64,000 nucleotides of DNA. Origin: Paenibacillus montaniterrae. GTDB taxonomy: Bacteria; Bacillota; Bacilli; Paenibacillales; Paenibacillaceae. The notes under the pieces were generated by a model. The model saw nothing but the letters and a program-made list of their open reading frames with translations, was not told the origin of the DNA and did no database searches. Position 1 is the stretch's first letter; each line of letters begins with the position of its first letter. Made by a program: the position numbers and the translations under genes. Below, piece by piece: positions 8,685 through 16,292 of the stretch. The DNA lies in the NCBI RefSeq assembly GCF_018403185.1, contig NZ_BOSE01000007.1, positions 124,001-188,000 of the forward strand. Reading direction: 5' to 3'.

Positions 8685-9224
8685 TTATCGAAAAAGGCTT
8701 AGCTTCAGCTTGATAACCAATTCATTTCCTTGTGTATATAGACGATCAATCACGATTAAAGTTTCATCTGCATCATAGATCGGAAATGTAATTTCATTCA
8801 GCCATGAAACAGGCAATGTAAGGCCCTTTACCTTTAAGCCGACAGGCTGCAGTTTGAGCTCGGGATCATGCCAGGTTACGACATAGCTGGCATGCAGCTC
8901 GGCTGGTACGCGGTCTGCGAGCAGCACATTGAGATCAGCATATAAAATATTGTCCTGCAGTGTAAAATGCGCTCCTTCAATCGTCAGCTGCTTATGCGGC
9001 TGCCTGTTCATATTTGCTTTCAAAAGCGCGTTGATGTCAGATTCAGTCAGCACGAGGTCTGTACTTAAATTGCGTACCATCCCCAACAGCTTGTCCTCTA
9101 GCTTAATCGGCGTATAATCCATCGTCAACTGCTTGCTCGGTGCGATATAAATGATTAGTCCACCAATCAGCAGAGCAAGCACGAGCACGAACGATAGCGG
9201 AAGCAAAACCCATCTTTTTTTCAT
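8685..9224 (-). CDS. Membrane-anchored extracytoplasmic protein, YpmS (DUF2140)-like
   Basis: A 179-residue protein with one N-terminal hydrophobic segment (about residues 6-27, after MKKRW) and no lipobox, so it is probably anchored with the rest outside. The body contains LTESDINALLKANM and, later, a GLTLPVSWLNEI stretch that recalls the LSIPISFV region of Bacillus YpmS. The family assignment is tentative and the function unknown. ATG at 9224 is preceded by TTAGGAGAG. It lies 30 bases upstream of the AraC gene on the same strand, so the two may be co-transcribed. Confidence 0.7.
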   Translation of the reverse strand: MKKRWVLLPLSFVLVLALLIGGLIIYIAPSKQLTMDYTPIKLEDKLLGMVRNLSTDLVLTESDINALLKANMNRQPHKQLTIEGAHFTLQDNILYADLNVLLADRVPAELHASYVVTWHDPELKLQPVGLKVKGLTLPVSWLNEITFPIYDADETLIVIDRLYTQGNELVIKLKLSLFR

Positions 9225-9308
9225 AAAATCTCTCCTAAACTGGTGATCTCTTCAATGATATACTATTATTAATATGTAGCGATAGATATTAAAACAAGAA
9301 AAGGATAG

Positions 9309-10583
9309 ATGCAGTCTATGAACAATGGAGAAGACCAGGTAAAGGTAAGCCTTGAAGAAATCGTACAAGCTCATATGCATTTAAAAGACGTCATATCCCA
9401 TACTCCCTTGCAATACAATCGCGTCCTATCTGAACGATACGGCGCTAATGTCTATCTTAAACGCGAGGACTTGCAAATCGTTCGCTCCTTCAAAATTCGT
9501 GGAGCTTATCATATGATACGTTCACTGTCGGAAAACGGTCCACTTTCTGGCGTTATATGCGCCAGCGCTGGAAACCACGCTCAGGGCGTTGCCTATTCCT
9601 GTCAGGCGCTCGGCATCCCGGGAAAAATTTTTATGCCTAGCACGACTCCTAATCAAAAGGTGAAGCAGGTGCAGTTTTTTGGCGGCTCTTCCGTCGAGAT
9701 TATACTAAAAGGCGATACTTTTGACGATGCTTATAATGAGGCGATTGCTGAAAGCGAAGCAAGCGGCTATACGTTTGTTCATCCTTTTGACGACCGCATG
9801 ATTATTGCTGGAAACGGAACAGTTGGCTTAGAAATATTAAACGATATTGAGCAGGCTCCGCAATATATTTTTGTAACTGTAGGCGGTGGCGGGCTCGCTG
9901 CCGGTGTTAGCTCCTATGTGAAAAGCATCGCTCCTCAAACCGCCGTTATAGGCGTGGAGCCCGAAGGCGCTGCCTCGCTGCGCTACTCGCTGGATCATGA
10001 TCAAGTGCTAACCTTGCCGCAAATTGATAAGTTCGTAGACGGTGCAGCTGTAAAACGAGTAGGTGAGCAAACCTTTGCGATATGCAAGGAGCTGCTTGAC
10101 GACGTCATTCATGTCAACGAAGGACAAGTATGCACCACGATGCTTGATCTCTACAATGAAAATGCTATTGTCGCAGAGCCAGCTGGCGCGCTGCCGATTG
10201 CAGCGCTCGAGCAGTACCGCGAGCATATTCAAGGCAAAACCGTTGTTTGCGTCGTAAGCGGCGGCAACAACGATGTGGATCGGATGCAGGAAATTAAAGA
10301 ACGTTCCTTAATCTATGAAGGCTACAAGCATTACTTTATGGTCAGCTTCCCGCAGCGCGCTGGCGCATTGCGCGAATTTCTCGTCCAGGTGCTGGGGCCA
10401 AATGATGATATCACCCGCTTCGAATATGTAAAAAAATCAAACAAAGAAAACGGCCCGGCGCTCGTCGGCATCGAGCTCAAATACCGCGAGGATTATGCAG
10501 CGCTAATTGAGCGAATGAACAGCAGAGGGTATCCGGTTGTTGAGTTAAACAAAGATCCAGTACTATTCAACATCCTCATCTGA
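9309..10583 (+). CDS. ilvA: Threonine dehydratase (biosynthetic), IlvA
   Basis: PLP-dependent deaminase converting L-threonine to 2-oxobutanoate, the first step of isoleucine synthesis. Of 424 residues, the N-terminal catalytic domain has the PLP lysine in SFKIRGAY (Lys62), the substrate loop SAGNHAQGVA and the phosphate-binding VTVGGGGLAAG. The C-terminal ~80 residues (from about YKHYFMVSFPQRAGALREF) form a single ACT-like regulatory domain, the short biosynthetic form found in Bacillota. Two starts are possible: ATG 9309 lies 3 bases from AAGGA, ATG 9318 lies 12 bases from it. The gene is monocistronic; a type-1 repeat array begins 2 bases after the stop. Confidence 0.95.
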   Translation: MQSMNNGEDQVKVSLEEIVQAHMHLKDVISHTPLQYNRVLSERYGANVYLKREDLQIVRSFKIRGAYHMIRSLSENGPLSGVICASAGNHAQGVAYSCQALGIPGKIFMPSTTPNQKVKQVQFFGGSSVEIILKGDTFDDAYNEAIAESEASGYTFVHPFDDRMIIAGNGTVGLEILNDIEQAPQYIFVTVGGGGLAAGVSSYVKSIAPQTAVIGVEPEGAASLRYSLDHDQVLTLPQIDKFVDGAAVKRVGEQTFAICKELLDDVIHVNEGQVCTTMLDLYNENAIVAEPAGALPIAALEQYREHIQGKTVVCVVSGGNNDVDRMQEIKERSLIYEGYKHYFMVSFPQRAGALREFLVQVLGPNDDITRFEYVKKSNKENGPALVGIELKYREDYAALIERMNSRGYPVVELNKDPVLFNILI

Positions 10584-10584
10584 G

Positions 10585-11333
10585 ATGTAGTTCTAAAAGC
10601 ACGACTTTGATGACGAGGTAATTGCATTGGAGTGGATTCGACGGCGAATATGAAACGCTACCGAAAACTGCGGTGCTCACGTAGCTTTTTGCCTACGCTG
10701 CGCTCCTCGTTTTCTAGTATCGTCTCATCTTCTTGGTCCTGAAAGCCGAACTTTTAGAACCTTATTGGAAGGTGGTTTAAAAAGTTGGACTTTGATGACG
10801 AGGTAATTGCATTGGAGTGGATTCGACGGCGAATATGTCACGCTACCGAAGGCTCCGGTGCTCACGTAGCTTCTGCCTACGCTGCGCTCCTCGCCTTCTA
10901 GTATCGTGCCATCTTCTTGGTCCTGAAAGCCCAATTTTTAAACTTCTATTTGGAAGTGGTGGTTTAAAAAGTTGGACTTTGATGACGAGGTAATTGCATT
11001 GGAGTGGATTCGACGGCGAATATGTCACGCTACCGAAGGCTCCGGTGCTCACGTAGTAAGTGCCTACGCTGCGCTCCTCGCATTCTAGTATCGTCTCATC
11101 TTCTTGGTCCTGAAAGCCCAATTTTTAAACTTCTATTGGAAGAGGTAGTTCTAAAAGCACGACTTTGATGACGAGGTAGTTCGTTGGAGTGGATTCGACG
11201 GCGAATCTTGAACGCTAGCGAAGGCATATGCTTCCGAAGTATGTTTCCGGTGGAAACATTGGAGGTGCTCACAAAGCTTTTTGCCTACGCTTCGCTCCTT
11301 GTTTTCTACTAGCGTCCAAGCTTCTTGGTCCTG
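10585..11333 (+). repeat. Array of four type-1 palindromic elements
   Basis: Four head-to-tail copies: 10585-10762, 10771-10946, 10956-11133 and 11142-11333. Successive copies are joined by linkers such as TTCTATTGGAAG. The array begins 2 bases after the ilvA stop. Arm variants differ between copies: the first pairs GAAAAC with GTTTTC, the second pairs GAAGGC with GCCTTC. The fourth copy has about 40 extra bases inside its left loop, and its right end is cut at GGTCCTG where a type-2 element begins. Confidence 0.92.
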
Positions 11334-11339
11334 CACTCA

Positions 11340-11501
11340 AAAAAAGCTACAGCGAAGGAGCAAAGCATCCGAAAAACGAAGTGGGTTGCCTTTAACATCG
11401 TAATGCTACCATTAAATTTCAAATAAGAGCATTACGATTTAAAAAGCGACTGGAGAGTGCTTTACTCCGGAGCGCTGAGGATGCTTTACTCCGCAGCGCT
11501 G
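11340..11501 (-). repeat. Type-2 palindromic element
   Basis: Contains the type-2 core in reverse orientation: GGAGCAAAGCATCC, an AACGAAG block, TTTAACATCGTAATGC, then the opposite arm GCATTACGATTTAAAAAGCG and two copies of a GCTTTACTCCGnAGCGCT end block. The two arms are imperfect inverted repeats. It fills the rest of the gap between ilvA and the VTT-family gene. Confidence 0.82.
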
Positions 11502-11542
11502 CATTATAAATTTAAAGAGATAAGGAACGGAGAGAATACTGC

Positions 11543-12106
11543 ATGTCATTAGAGCAAATCGAACAGTTTTTGAAAGACTTATCCAGCCTGGGGCCGCTGC
11601 CGGGTATCCTTGTTCCGCTGCTCGAAGCGTTTTTGCCCTTTTTGCCATTAATCGTTATTATTGCAGCAAATGTTAACATTTACGGCTTTGGCTTTGGTAT
11701 TTTATTTTCATGGATAGGAATTGTGGTAGGAGCAACGGCAATCTTTGGCTTGTGCAGAAAATACGGACACAGGCTGCGTGATCGTCTGCAAAAGCGCTAT
11801 GCTACGGTCGAAAAAATATTTGGCTGGATTGAGAGCAGAGGCTTTACACCTTTGTTTCTATTATCCTGCTTCCCTTTTACTCCTTCAGTACTAATTACAT
11901 TGGTATCAGCTTTAAGCAAGCTGCCTTTCCGCTCCTTCCTGGTAGCTGTCGCGCTAGGTAAAGCCGTAATGGTGCTGTTTATCGCATTGCTCAGCTTCGA
12001 TATTACGAATCTCTTTTCAGAGCCTTGGCGTATTGTTGCTTCTGTTGCAGGGATTGCCATATTGTGGCTAGGCGGAAAAAAGTTGGAGCAGCGCTACAAT
12101 AAGTAA
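11543..12106 (+). CDS. VTT-domain (TVP38/TMEM64, DedA-related) membrane protein
   Basis: A 187-residue membrane protein of the TVP38/TMEM64 group, related to DedA proteins that move or scramble lipids. Hydrophobic spans lie at about 17-42, 47-70, 107-131, 134-153 and 161-178. The family signature area is visible as FGLCRKYG followed by a basic stretch, then GFTPLFLLSCFPFTPSVLI with the conserved F-P-F-T-P. ATG at 11543 follows GGAGAG with a long spacer. The substrate is unknown. It precedes a WYL regulator on the same strand but with its own spacing. Confidence 0.85.
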   Translation: MSLEQIEQFLKDLSSLGPLPGILVPLLEAFLPFLPLIVIIAANVNIYGFGFGILFSWIGIVVGATAIFGLCRKYGHRLRDRLQKRYATVEKIFGWIESRGFTPLFLLSCFPFTPSVLITLVSALSKLPFRSFLVAVALGKAVMVLFIALLSFDITNLFSEPWRIVASVAGIAILWLGGKKLEQRYNK

Positions 12107-12143
12107 TTGAATTAGTAATAAATCGTAGATAAGGTGTTGCGGC

Positions 12144-13112
12144 ATGTCTAAAAATGATCATATGCTGGCCATTCTATGGCTACTAGCATCGGGCAAGAAA
12201 TTAACGGCAAAGCAGCTCGCTGAAAAGCTCGAGGTGAATGTTAGAAGCATTTACCGCTATATCGACTCTTTGTGCCTTAGCGGTGTGCCGATTATTGCCG
12301 ACTCAGGGCATAATGGCGGCTACAGCTTGCAAGGGAATTTTGTCAAGGCGCCGCTCACCTTTGATCTGGAGGAGCAAAAGGCGCTCGTTCATGCAGCAAC
12401 CTTTGCCAAAGAAGCGGGCTACCCTTTCAATGACGCGCTGCAGCGGGCAATAGACAAGCTCGCGCTTTACAGCAATCCGGAACAGGCCAATTTGCTCGAT
12501 CATCATTCAGGAGGCCTGGACGTGATTAGTCGCGCGACTTCTCCTGATGTACAAAAACGATTGGCTGAGCTTGAGCTGGCGGTAGCGAATGAACGCTCGG
12601 TGGAAATTGAGTACCAGAAGCCGCAAACAGACCATGCTCAAAAACGAACAATTGATCCTTACAGCATCATTTATTGGAATAATAAATGGTATATGGTTGG
12701 CTATTGCAAGCTGCGGGAAGAGATACGCAGCTTTCGATTGGAACGAATCGTAAGTATAACTCCGACACAGACATCCTTTAAGCGTCCTCGCGATTTTTCC
12801 GCACGTGAATTTTTCTTAAGCCGCTTGCTGTCCGAGACTGCGGACAAGGACAAGCAAGCTATGCTGCCCGTTATTATAGAAGGCAGACAAGGGGCTTTAG
12901 ATGACTTGTGCATACATTGGTATCTAGGTCATTTTCTGCATGAGCGAACAGCAAACCATGCGACCTTTTTGCTTGATGAGCAATCCATTCATACTTATAT
13001 TCCTTATTATTTATTATCATATGGTCGAGCGATTAAAGTAGTTCAGCCTCAGAGCCTGAAGCAAAAGCTTGTTGAAATTACGAGTAATTTACAGCGACAT
13101 TATGAGAATTAG
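12144..13112 (+). CDS. YafY-type transcriptional regulator (HTH + WYL domain)
   Basis: A 322-residue regulator. Residues 1-60 hold a DeoR-like winged helix (KLTAKQLAEKLEVNVRSIYR, then YIDSLCLSGVPI). A middle linker leads to a WYL domain starting near residue 150, with the motif seen as IDPYSIIYWNNKWYMVGYC and SFRLERI, and a C-terminal WCX-like extension. WYL regulators bind small ligands or nucleic acids. ATG at 12144 has AAGGTG upstream. The gene sits directly before a VOC-family gene, with a 27-bp palindrome between them, which suggests it controls that gene. Confidence 0.92.
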   Translation: MSKNDHMLAILWLLASGKKLTAKQLAEKLEVNVRSIYRYIDSLCLSGVPIIADSGHNGGYSLQGNFVKAPLTFDLEEQKALVHAATFAKEAGYPFNDALQRAIDKLALYSNPEQANLLDHHSGGLDVISRATSPDVQKRLAELELAVANERSVEIEYQKPQTDHAQKRTIDPYSIIYWNNKWYMVGYCKLREEIRSFRLERIVSITPTQTSFKRPRDFSAREFFLSRLLSETADKDKQAMLPVIIEGRQGALDDLCIHWYLGHFLHERTANHATFLLDEQSIHTYIPYYLLSYGRAIKVVQPQSLKQKLVEITSNLQRHYEN

Positions 13113-13116
13113 ACAA

Positions 13117-13155
13117 CTTCACTGACAGCAGCTGTCAGTGAAGCTGTTCTATAAT
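13117..13155 (+). promoter_or_regulatory. Promoter of the VOC gene with overlapping 27-bp palindrome
   Basis: A perfect dyad with 13-bp arms and a single central base spans 13117-13143 (inner half-sites CTGACAGC and GCTGTCAG). A consensus TATAAT follows at 13150-13155, 51 bases before the VOC start codon. No good -35 is visible because the dyad occupies that position. This looks like an operator for the WYL regulator rather than a terminator, since no T-run follows the stem. Confidence 0.65.
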
Positions 13156-13205
13156 AAGCTCAGTCCTTAGGGCTAAATCATATTTCAATAATAGGAGGAA
13201 ATAGC

Positions 13206-13730
13206 ATGAGTGAGCACATTCCAACAACAGGAGCTAATGGGACATATACAAAAAATGGGGTACCAAACGGCTTTACAACTTTAACCCCATTTATTGTAGT
13301 AAGTCAGCCTGCAGAAGCGATTCAATTTTACAAAGAGGTATTCGGTGCGGAAGTAATCGATGTAACAGAATTTACTGACGAGCAGGGCCAGAGCCTTATC
13401 GTTCACGCCGAGCTCGATTTTGGCAATGGACGACTGCAGCTCGGCGCTGCTAATCCAAGCTACAAACTAGTTTTGCCTCCTGCAGAAGACAACGCCTGCT
13501 ACTCCCTGTCTATCTATGTGCCAAGCGTTGATCAAACCTTTGAGCTCGCAGTTGCAAAAGGCGCAAAAGTAAGAGAACCAATAGCTAATTTTGTTTCAGG
13601 CGATCGCTATGGAAGCATCCTCGATCCATTTGGCATCAGATGGTCCATTATGACAAGAGTCGAAGACCTGTCGCAAGAGGAAAGCAACCGCAGAGTACAA
13701 GAATGGGCAAAAAGCTTCAGCGGACAATAA
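13206..13730 (+). CDS. VOC-family (PhnB/glyoxalase-like) protein
   Basis: A 174-residue protein with a vicinal-oxygen-chelate fold: LTPFIVVSQPAEAIQFYKEV at the start of the first beta-alpha-beta-beta-beta module and GDRYGSILDPFGIRWSIMTR at the end of the second, as in PhnB-like and glyoxalase/bleomycin-resistance proteins. The substrate cannot be inferred. TAGGAGG lies 7 bases before ATG 13206. The upstream WYL gene and palindrome suggest dedicated control. A type-1 repeat begins a few bases after the stop. Confidence 0.9.
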   Translation: MSEHIPTTGANGTYTKNGVPNGFTTLTPFIVVSQPAEAIQFYKEVFGAEVIDVTEFTDEQGQSLIVHAELDFGNGRLQLGAANPSYKLVLPPAEDNACYSLSIYVPSVDQTFELAVAKGAKVREPIANFVSGDRYGSILDPFGIRWSIMTRVEDLSQEESNRRVQEWAKSFSGQ

Positions 13731-13734
13731 TACT

Positions 13735-13950
13735 ATCATCAAAGTCCAATTTTTAAACAACCTCATTCCAATGAGAGTTTAAAAATTGGGCTTTCAGGTC
13801 CAAGAAGATGGCACGATACTAGAAGGCGAGGAGCGCAGCGTAGATAGGACCTACGTGAGCACCGGAGCCTTCGGTAGCGTGACATATTCGCCGCCGACTA
13901 CGCTACGGAGAAGCCGCATCGTCATCAAAGCCCAATTTTTAAACAACCTC
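13735..13950 (-). repeat. Type-1 palindromic element (one full copy and a tail fragment)
   Basis: A fragment (13735-13764) and a full copy (13773-13950) in reverse orientation, starting 5 bases after the VOC stop. The arms pair as ATGGCACG with CGTGACAT (one mismatch) and GAAGGC with GCCTTC. The full copy is followed by about 90 bases leading to mscL in which nothing else is recognised. Confidence 0.92.
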
Positions 13951-14040
13951 TAATTGAAATATTTCTCCATAGATGCTAGATTGGATAAATAGAAGCAGCA
14001 CACTGCTTGTAAGCAATTAGCCATGTTTGGAGGAAATTAT

Positions 14041-14508
14041 ATGAAAATTTTACAGGAGTTCAAGGAATTTGCTGTTAAGGGCAATGTCATCGATTTGGCT
14101 GTCGGTGTTATTATCGGTGGTGCATTTGGAAAAATTGTCACCTCTCTCGTTAACGACATCATTATGCCGCCAATCGGGGCATTACTTGGCGAGGTTGATT
14201 TCAAAGAGTTAAAAATCCCCCTCATCCCTACAGAAGGGATGACCCCGGAAAAGCTTGCTGAAGCGCCTGCAATTCTTTACGGCTCATTCATCAATACAGT
14301 ATTGGACTTCCTAATCGTTGCGCTTTGTATCTTCTTCATGGTGAAAGGCATTAATCACTTGAGACGATTGACGGAAAAGGAAAAGGTAGAGGAAGCAGCG
14401 CCAGAGCCTACGGAAAAGGAATGCCCTTATTGCTTGTCTCAGGTTCCTGTTAAGGCAACTCGCTGCAAGCATTGTACATCTCAGCTGGCTGAAGGCAAGC
14501 TTTCATGA
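14041..14508 (+). CDS. mscL: Large-conductance mechanosensitive channel MscL with C-terminal zinc ribbon
   Basis: Homopentameric channel that opens under membrane tension and releases solutes on osmotic downshock. Product 155 residues. The N-terminus MKILQEFKEFAVKGNVIDLA, followed by VGVIIGGAFGKIV, is the conserved amphipathic helix and TM1; TM2 lies near 77-102. The C-terminus is longer than classic MscL (about 130-136) and ends with CPYCLSQVPVKATRCKHC, a Cys4 zinc-ribbon-like knuckle. The start is ATG 14041 with TTGGAGG upstream; an in-frame ATG at 14023 precedes the ribosome site. Its stop overlaps the next start by 4 bases (ATGA), so it is translationally coupled to the Nudix gene. Confidence 0.96.
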   Translation: MKILQEFKEFAVKGNVIDLAVGVIIGGAFGKIVTSLVNDIIMPPIGALLGEVDFKELKIPLIPTEGMTPEKLAEAPAILYGSFINTVLDFLIVALCIFFMVKGINHLRRLTEKEKVEEAAPEPTEKECPYCLSQVPVKATRCKHCTSQLAEGKLS

Positions 14509-15143
14509 GCAGCAGCGAATGGTTCGACATTTATGATGAGGAGCTTCGTCCTCTCGGACAAGCTACTCGCGAAGAAGCGCATCGCTTAGGGCATTGGCAT
14601 CGCACCTTTCATTGTTGGCTGTACGAGCTGCGCTCCGGCGTCCCCTATGTTATTTTTCAGCGGCGCCAGCATGGCAAGGATACGAACCCGCTCTGCTATG
14701 ACATTACAGTAGCTGGCCATTTAAGCGCTGGCGAGCAGCTGCAGGATGCAATCAGAGAGATTGAAGAAGAGATCGGCATTACAGCCAGCTTCGAACAATT
14801 GACGCCGATTATGGATGTGAAGGAGGATGCGCGTGGTGAGGTGAACGGCAAGCCCTATTGGGACCGCGAGCTAAGCCATGTATTTGCCTTGCTTAACCCT
14901 GTTGCGATGCAGCAATGGCACCTGCAGCAGGAGGAAGTAATGGCCATCTATGCTGCTCCGCTGCTTGAGCTTAAAGCGTTGTTTACAGATCAAGTCGAGC
15001 AATTGGAAGCCTCCGGATTTCTGCTGGATGGCAATGGGGCGCTTAGACCCCACATTCAAACGATCCAGGCTGAGCAATTCGTGCCAAGAGATCGCTCGTA
15101 TTATCTCGATGTCCTCGATGCGATCGAGCGTATAGTAGGTTAA
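14505..15143 (+). CDS. Nudix hydrolase
   Basis: A 212-residue Nudix protein that would cleave a nucleoside diphosphate linked to another group. The Nudix box begins GHLSAGEQLQDAIREIEEEI and continues GI, with the metal-binding REIEEE in place. It is 22 residues long, one fewer than the canonical 23, because six rather than seven residues separate the first Glu from RE. From memory this short AGHL-x-AGE box recurs in a Nudix subgroup, so it is probably functional. The start codon lies inside the mscL stop (ATGA). The C-terminal ~70 residues resemble the extra helical region of larger Nudix proteins. The substrate is unknown. Confidence 0.88.
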   Translation: MSSSEWFDIYDEELRPLGQATREEAHRLGHWHRTFHCWLYELRSGVPYVIFQRRQHGKDTNPLCYDITVAGHLSAGEQLQDAIREIEEEIGITASFEQLTPIMDVKEDARGEVNGKPYWDRELSHVFALLNPVAMQQWHLQQEEVMAIYAAPLLELKALFTDQVEQLEASGFLLDGNGALRPHIQTIQAEQFVPRDRSYYLDVLDAIERIVG

Positions 15144-15196
15144 GGTTAAAGCGCAAGCCTTGGAGACTAAAGCTCTCTGGCTTGCGCTTTAACCTT
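15142..15196. terminator. Long perfect hairpin after the Nudix gene
   Basis: Arms 15142-15159 and 15179-15196 are perfectly complementary over 18 bp. The left arm overlaps the Nudix stop codon. No clear T-run follows, so it may act as a terminator, a processing site or an RNA stabiliser. Confidence 0.55.
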
Positions 15197-15224
15197 CATA
15201 TGAATGAAATGGACTGGAGGTTGT

Positions 15225-15848
15225 ATGATGCAGTGGATTGCTATGCTGACGATGCTAATCGATCATCTCGGCGTTGTTTTTTTCCCTGATCAGATATGGC
15301 TTCGCATAATTGGAAGAATTGCATTTCCATTGTATGCTTACCTCATCGTGATCGGCTATCAACGCACGCGCAATTATCGCAACTACCTTATTCGCCTTGG
15401 GCTGCTGGCGATTATTTCTCAGCCTGTCTACCAATGGGCCTTCGATACGACGCAGCTTAACGTCATTGTAACGCTGTTTGTTGGGCTTCTGCTATTAAAG
15501 CTGATGGATATGACGAAAAATAACAAGCCGCTGCAGCTTGCTATTGCCGCTGCCGTCCTCGTGCTTTCCTTATTTTTCTCGCTTGACTATGGCGCTTACG
15601 GCATTGCTCTAATGCTTATTTTTCGATACGTAAAAAAAGAGCAGCTGCTAATCTACCACGCCCTGCTTGAGCTTCTCTTTTTATTTGTATGGGGCATTCA
15701 ATTTTTCAGCTTGATTGTAACGTATTTTATTAGCTTTCAGCCTAACAATTTGGCAAAAGCGGATCGCTTGCAGGTACCTCGCTGGCTATGGCGAAGCTTC
15801 TATCCATTGCACTTGCTCATTTTGGCACTACTCCAATATACCTTCTAA
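15225..15848 (+). CDS. TraX-family membrane protein
   Basis: A 207-residue polytopic membrane protein of the TraX family (known from F-pilin acetylation; chromosomal homologues in Bacillota have no defined role). The N-terminal signature is visible: MQWIAMLTMLIDHLGVVFFP, then RIIGRIAFPLYAYLIVIGY, with the conserved IDHLG and GRIAFPL. About seven to eight hydrophobic spans follow, and it ends with FYPLHLLILALLQY, typical of the family's PxHL motif. GGAGG lies 4 bases before ATG 15225 and 7 before ATG 15228; either may be used. No plasmid-transfer genes are nearby. Confidence 0.87.
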   Translation: MMQWIAMLTMLIDHLGVVFFPDQIWLRIIGRIAFPLYAYLIVIGYQRTRNYRNYLIRLGLLAIISQPVYQWAFDTTQLNVIVTLFVGLLLLKLMDMTKNNKPLQLAIAAAVLVLSLFFSLDYGAYGIALMLIFRYVKKEQLLIYHALLELLFLFVWGIQFFSLIVTYFISFQPNNLAKADRLQVPRWLWRSFYPLHLLILALLQYTF

Positions 15849-15987
15849 AGAGGATACTTAAAACAAGTAATTAATATATTTGTTAGAAAAATATTAGTTT
15901 AGTAAATGAATTTTAAACGTATAATTCATGTCCTTTTAAATCTTGCTGTATATACTTATAGCATAAAGATTTGGGAGGAACCTACCA

Positions 15988-16206
15988 ATGATGAAAATCA
16001 TCAAATTTAAAAATCGCTCTGTTCCTGTGTACTTCCCTTCAGATAAACTTCAAAATTATGACAAGCTAAGTGATAAGCTTCAGGAGTTGGAGTATGACTT
16101 CTCTTTCCGTAAAAAATGGAAAACTGTCAGATCTGTCGAAGTTATACGCGATGTTGCCATTTTTCAGTACAATGACGGCACAAAGCTATATTTGGAAGTT
16201 TCGTAG
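15988..16206 (+). CDS. Small conserved-looking protein, unknown function
   Basis: A 72-residue soluble, basic protein (MMKIIKFKNRSVPVYFPSDK at the start) with no family recognised. It has a convincing ribosome site, GGGAGG nine bases before the ATG ATG start at 15988, and is followed by a strong terminator, so it is likely a real gene. Charged and aromatic residues are spread evenly and no membrane segment or cysteine is present. Confidence 0.7.
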   Translation: MMKIIKFKNRSVPVYFPSDKLQNYDKLSDKLQELEYDFSFRKKWKTVRSVEVIRDVAIFQYNDGTKLYLEVS

Positions 16207-16233
16207 TTTAATAGGCAAAAGTACATTAAACGT

Positions 16234-16281
16234 CGAATAACCGCTAATGACTCATACCCCCTGGTCATTAGCGGTTATTCG
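16234..16281. terminator. Bidirectional terminator
   Basis: An 18-bp perfect stem (16234-16251 with 16264-16281) lies between two convergent genes, the 72-residue protein and the EAL gene. Short T-rich stretches flank both sides. Confidence 0.8.
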
Positions 16282-16292
16282 TTTATAGCCAC

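Noticed and set aside
10725..11336. Open frames on the minus strand beginning MGFQDQE and similar, about 60-90 residues
   Set aside because: They run through the type-1 hairpin elements in the same register in every copy and have no ribosome sites. The same peptide recurs at 52304-52507 and as an extension of deoC. They are repeat-derived, not genes.
13117..13143. Palindrome after the WYL regulator considered as a terminator
   Set aside because: No T-run follows on either strand and a consensus -10 lies 6 bases downstream, so an operator is the better reading.
15142..15196. Hairpin after the Nudix gene considered as a riboswitch for the TraX-like gene
   Set aside because: It is a simple 18-bp inverted repeat without conserved riboswitch elements; termination or RNA end protection is sufficient.
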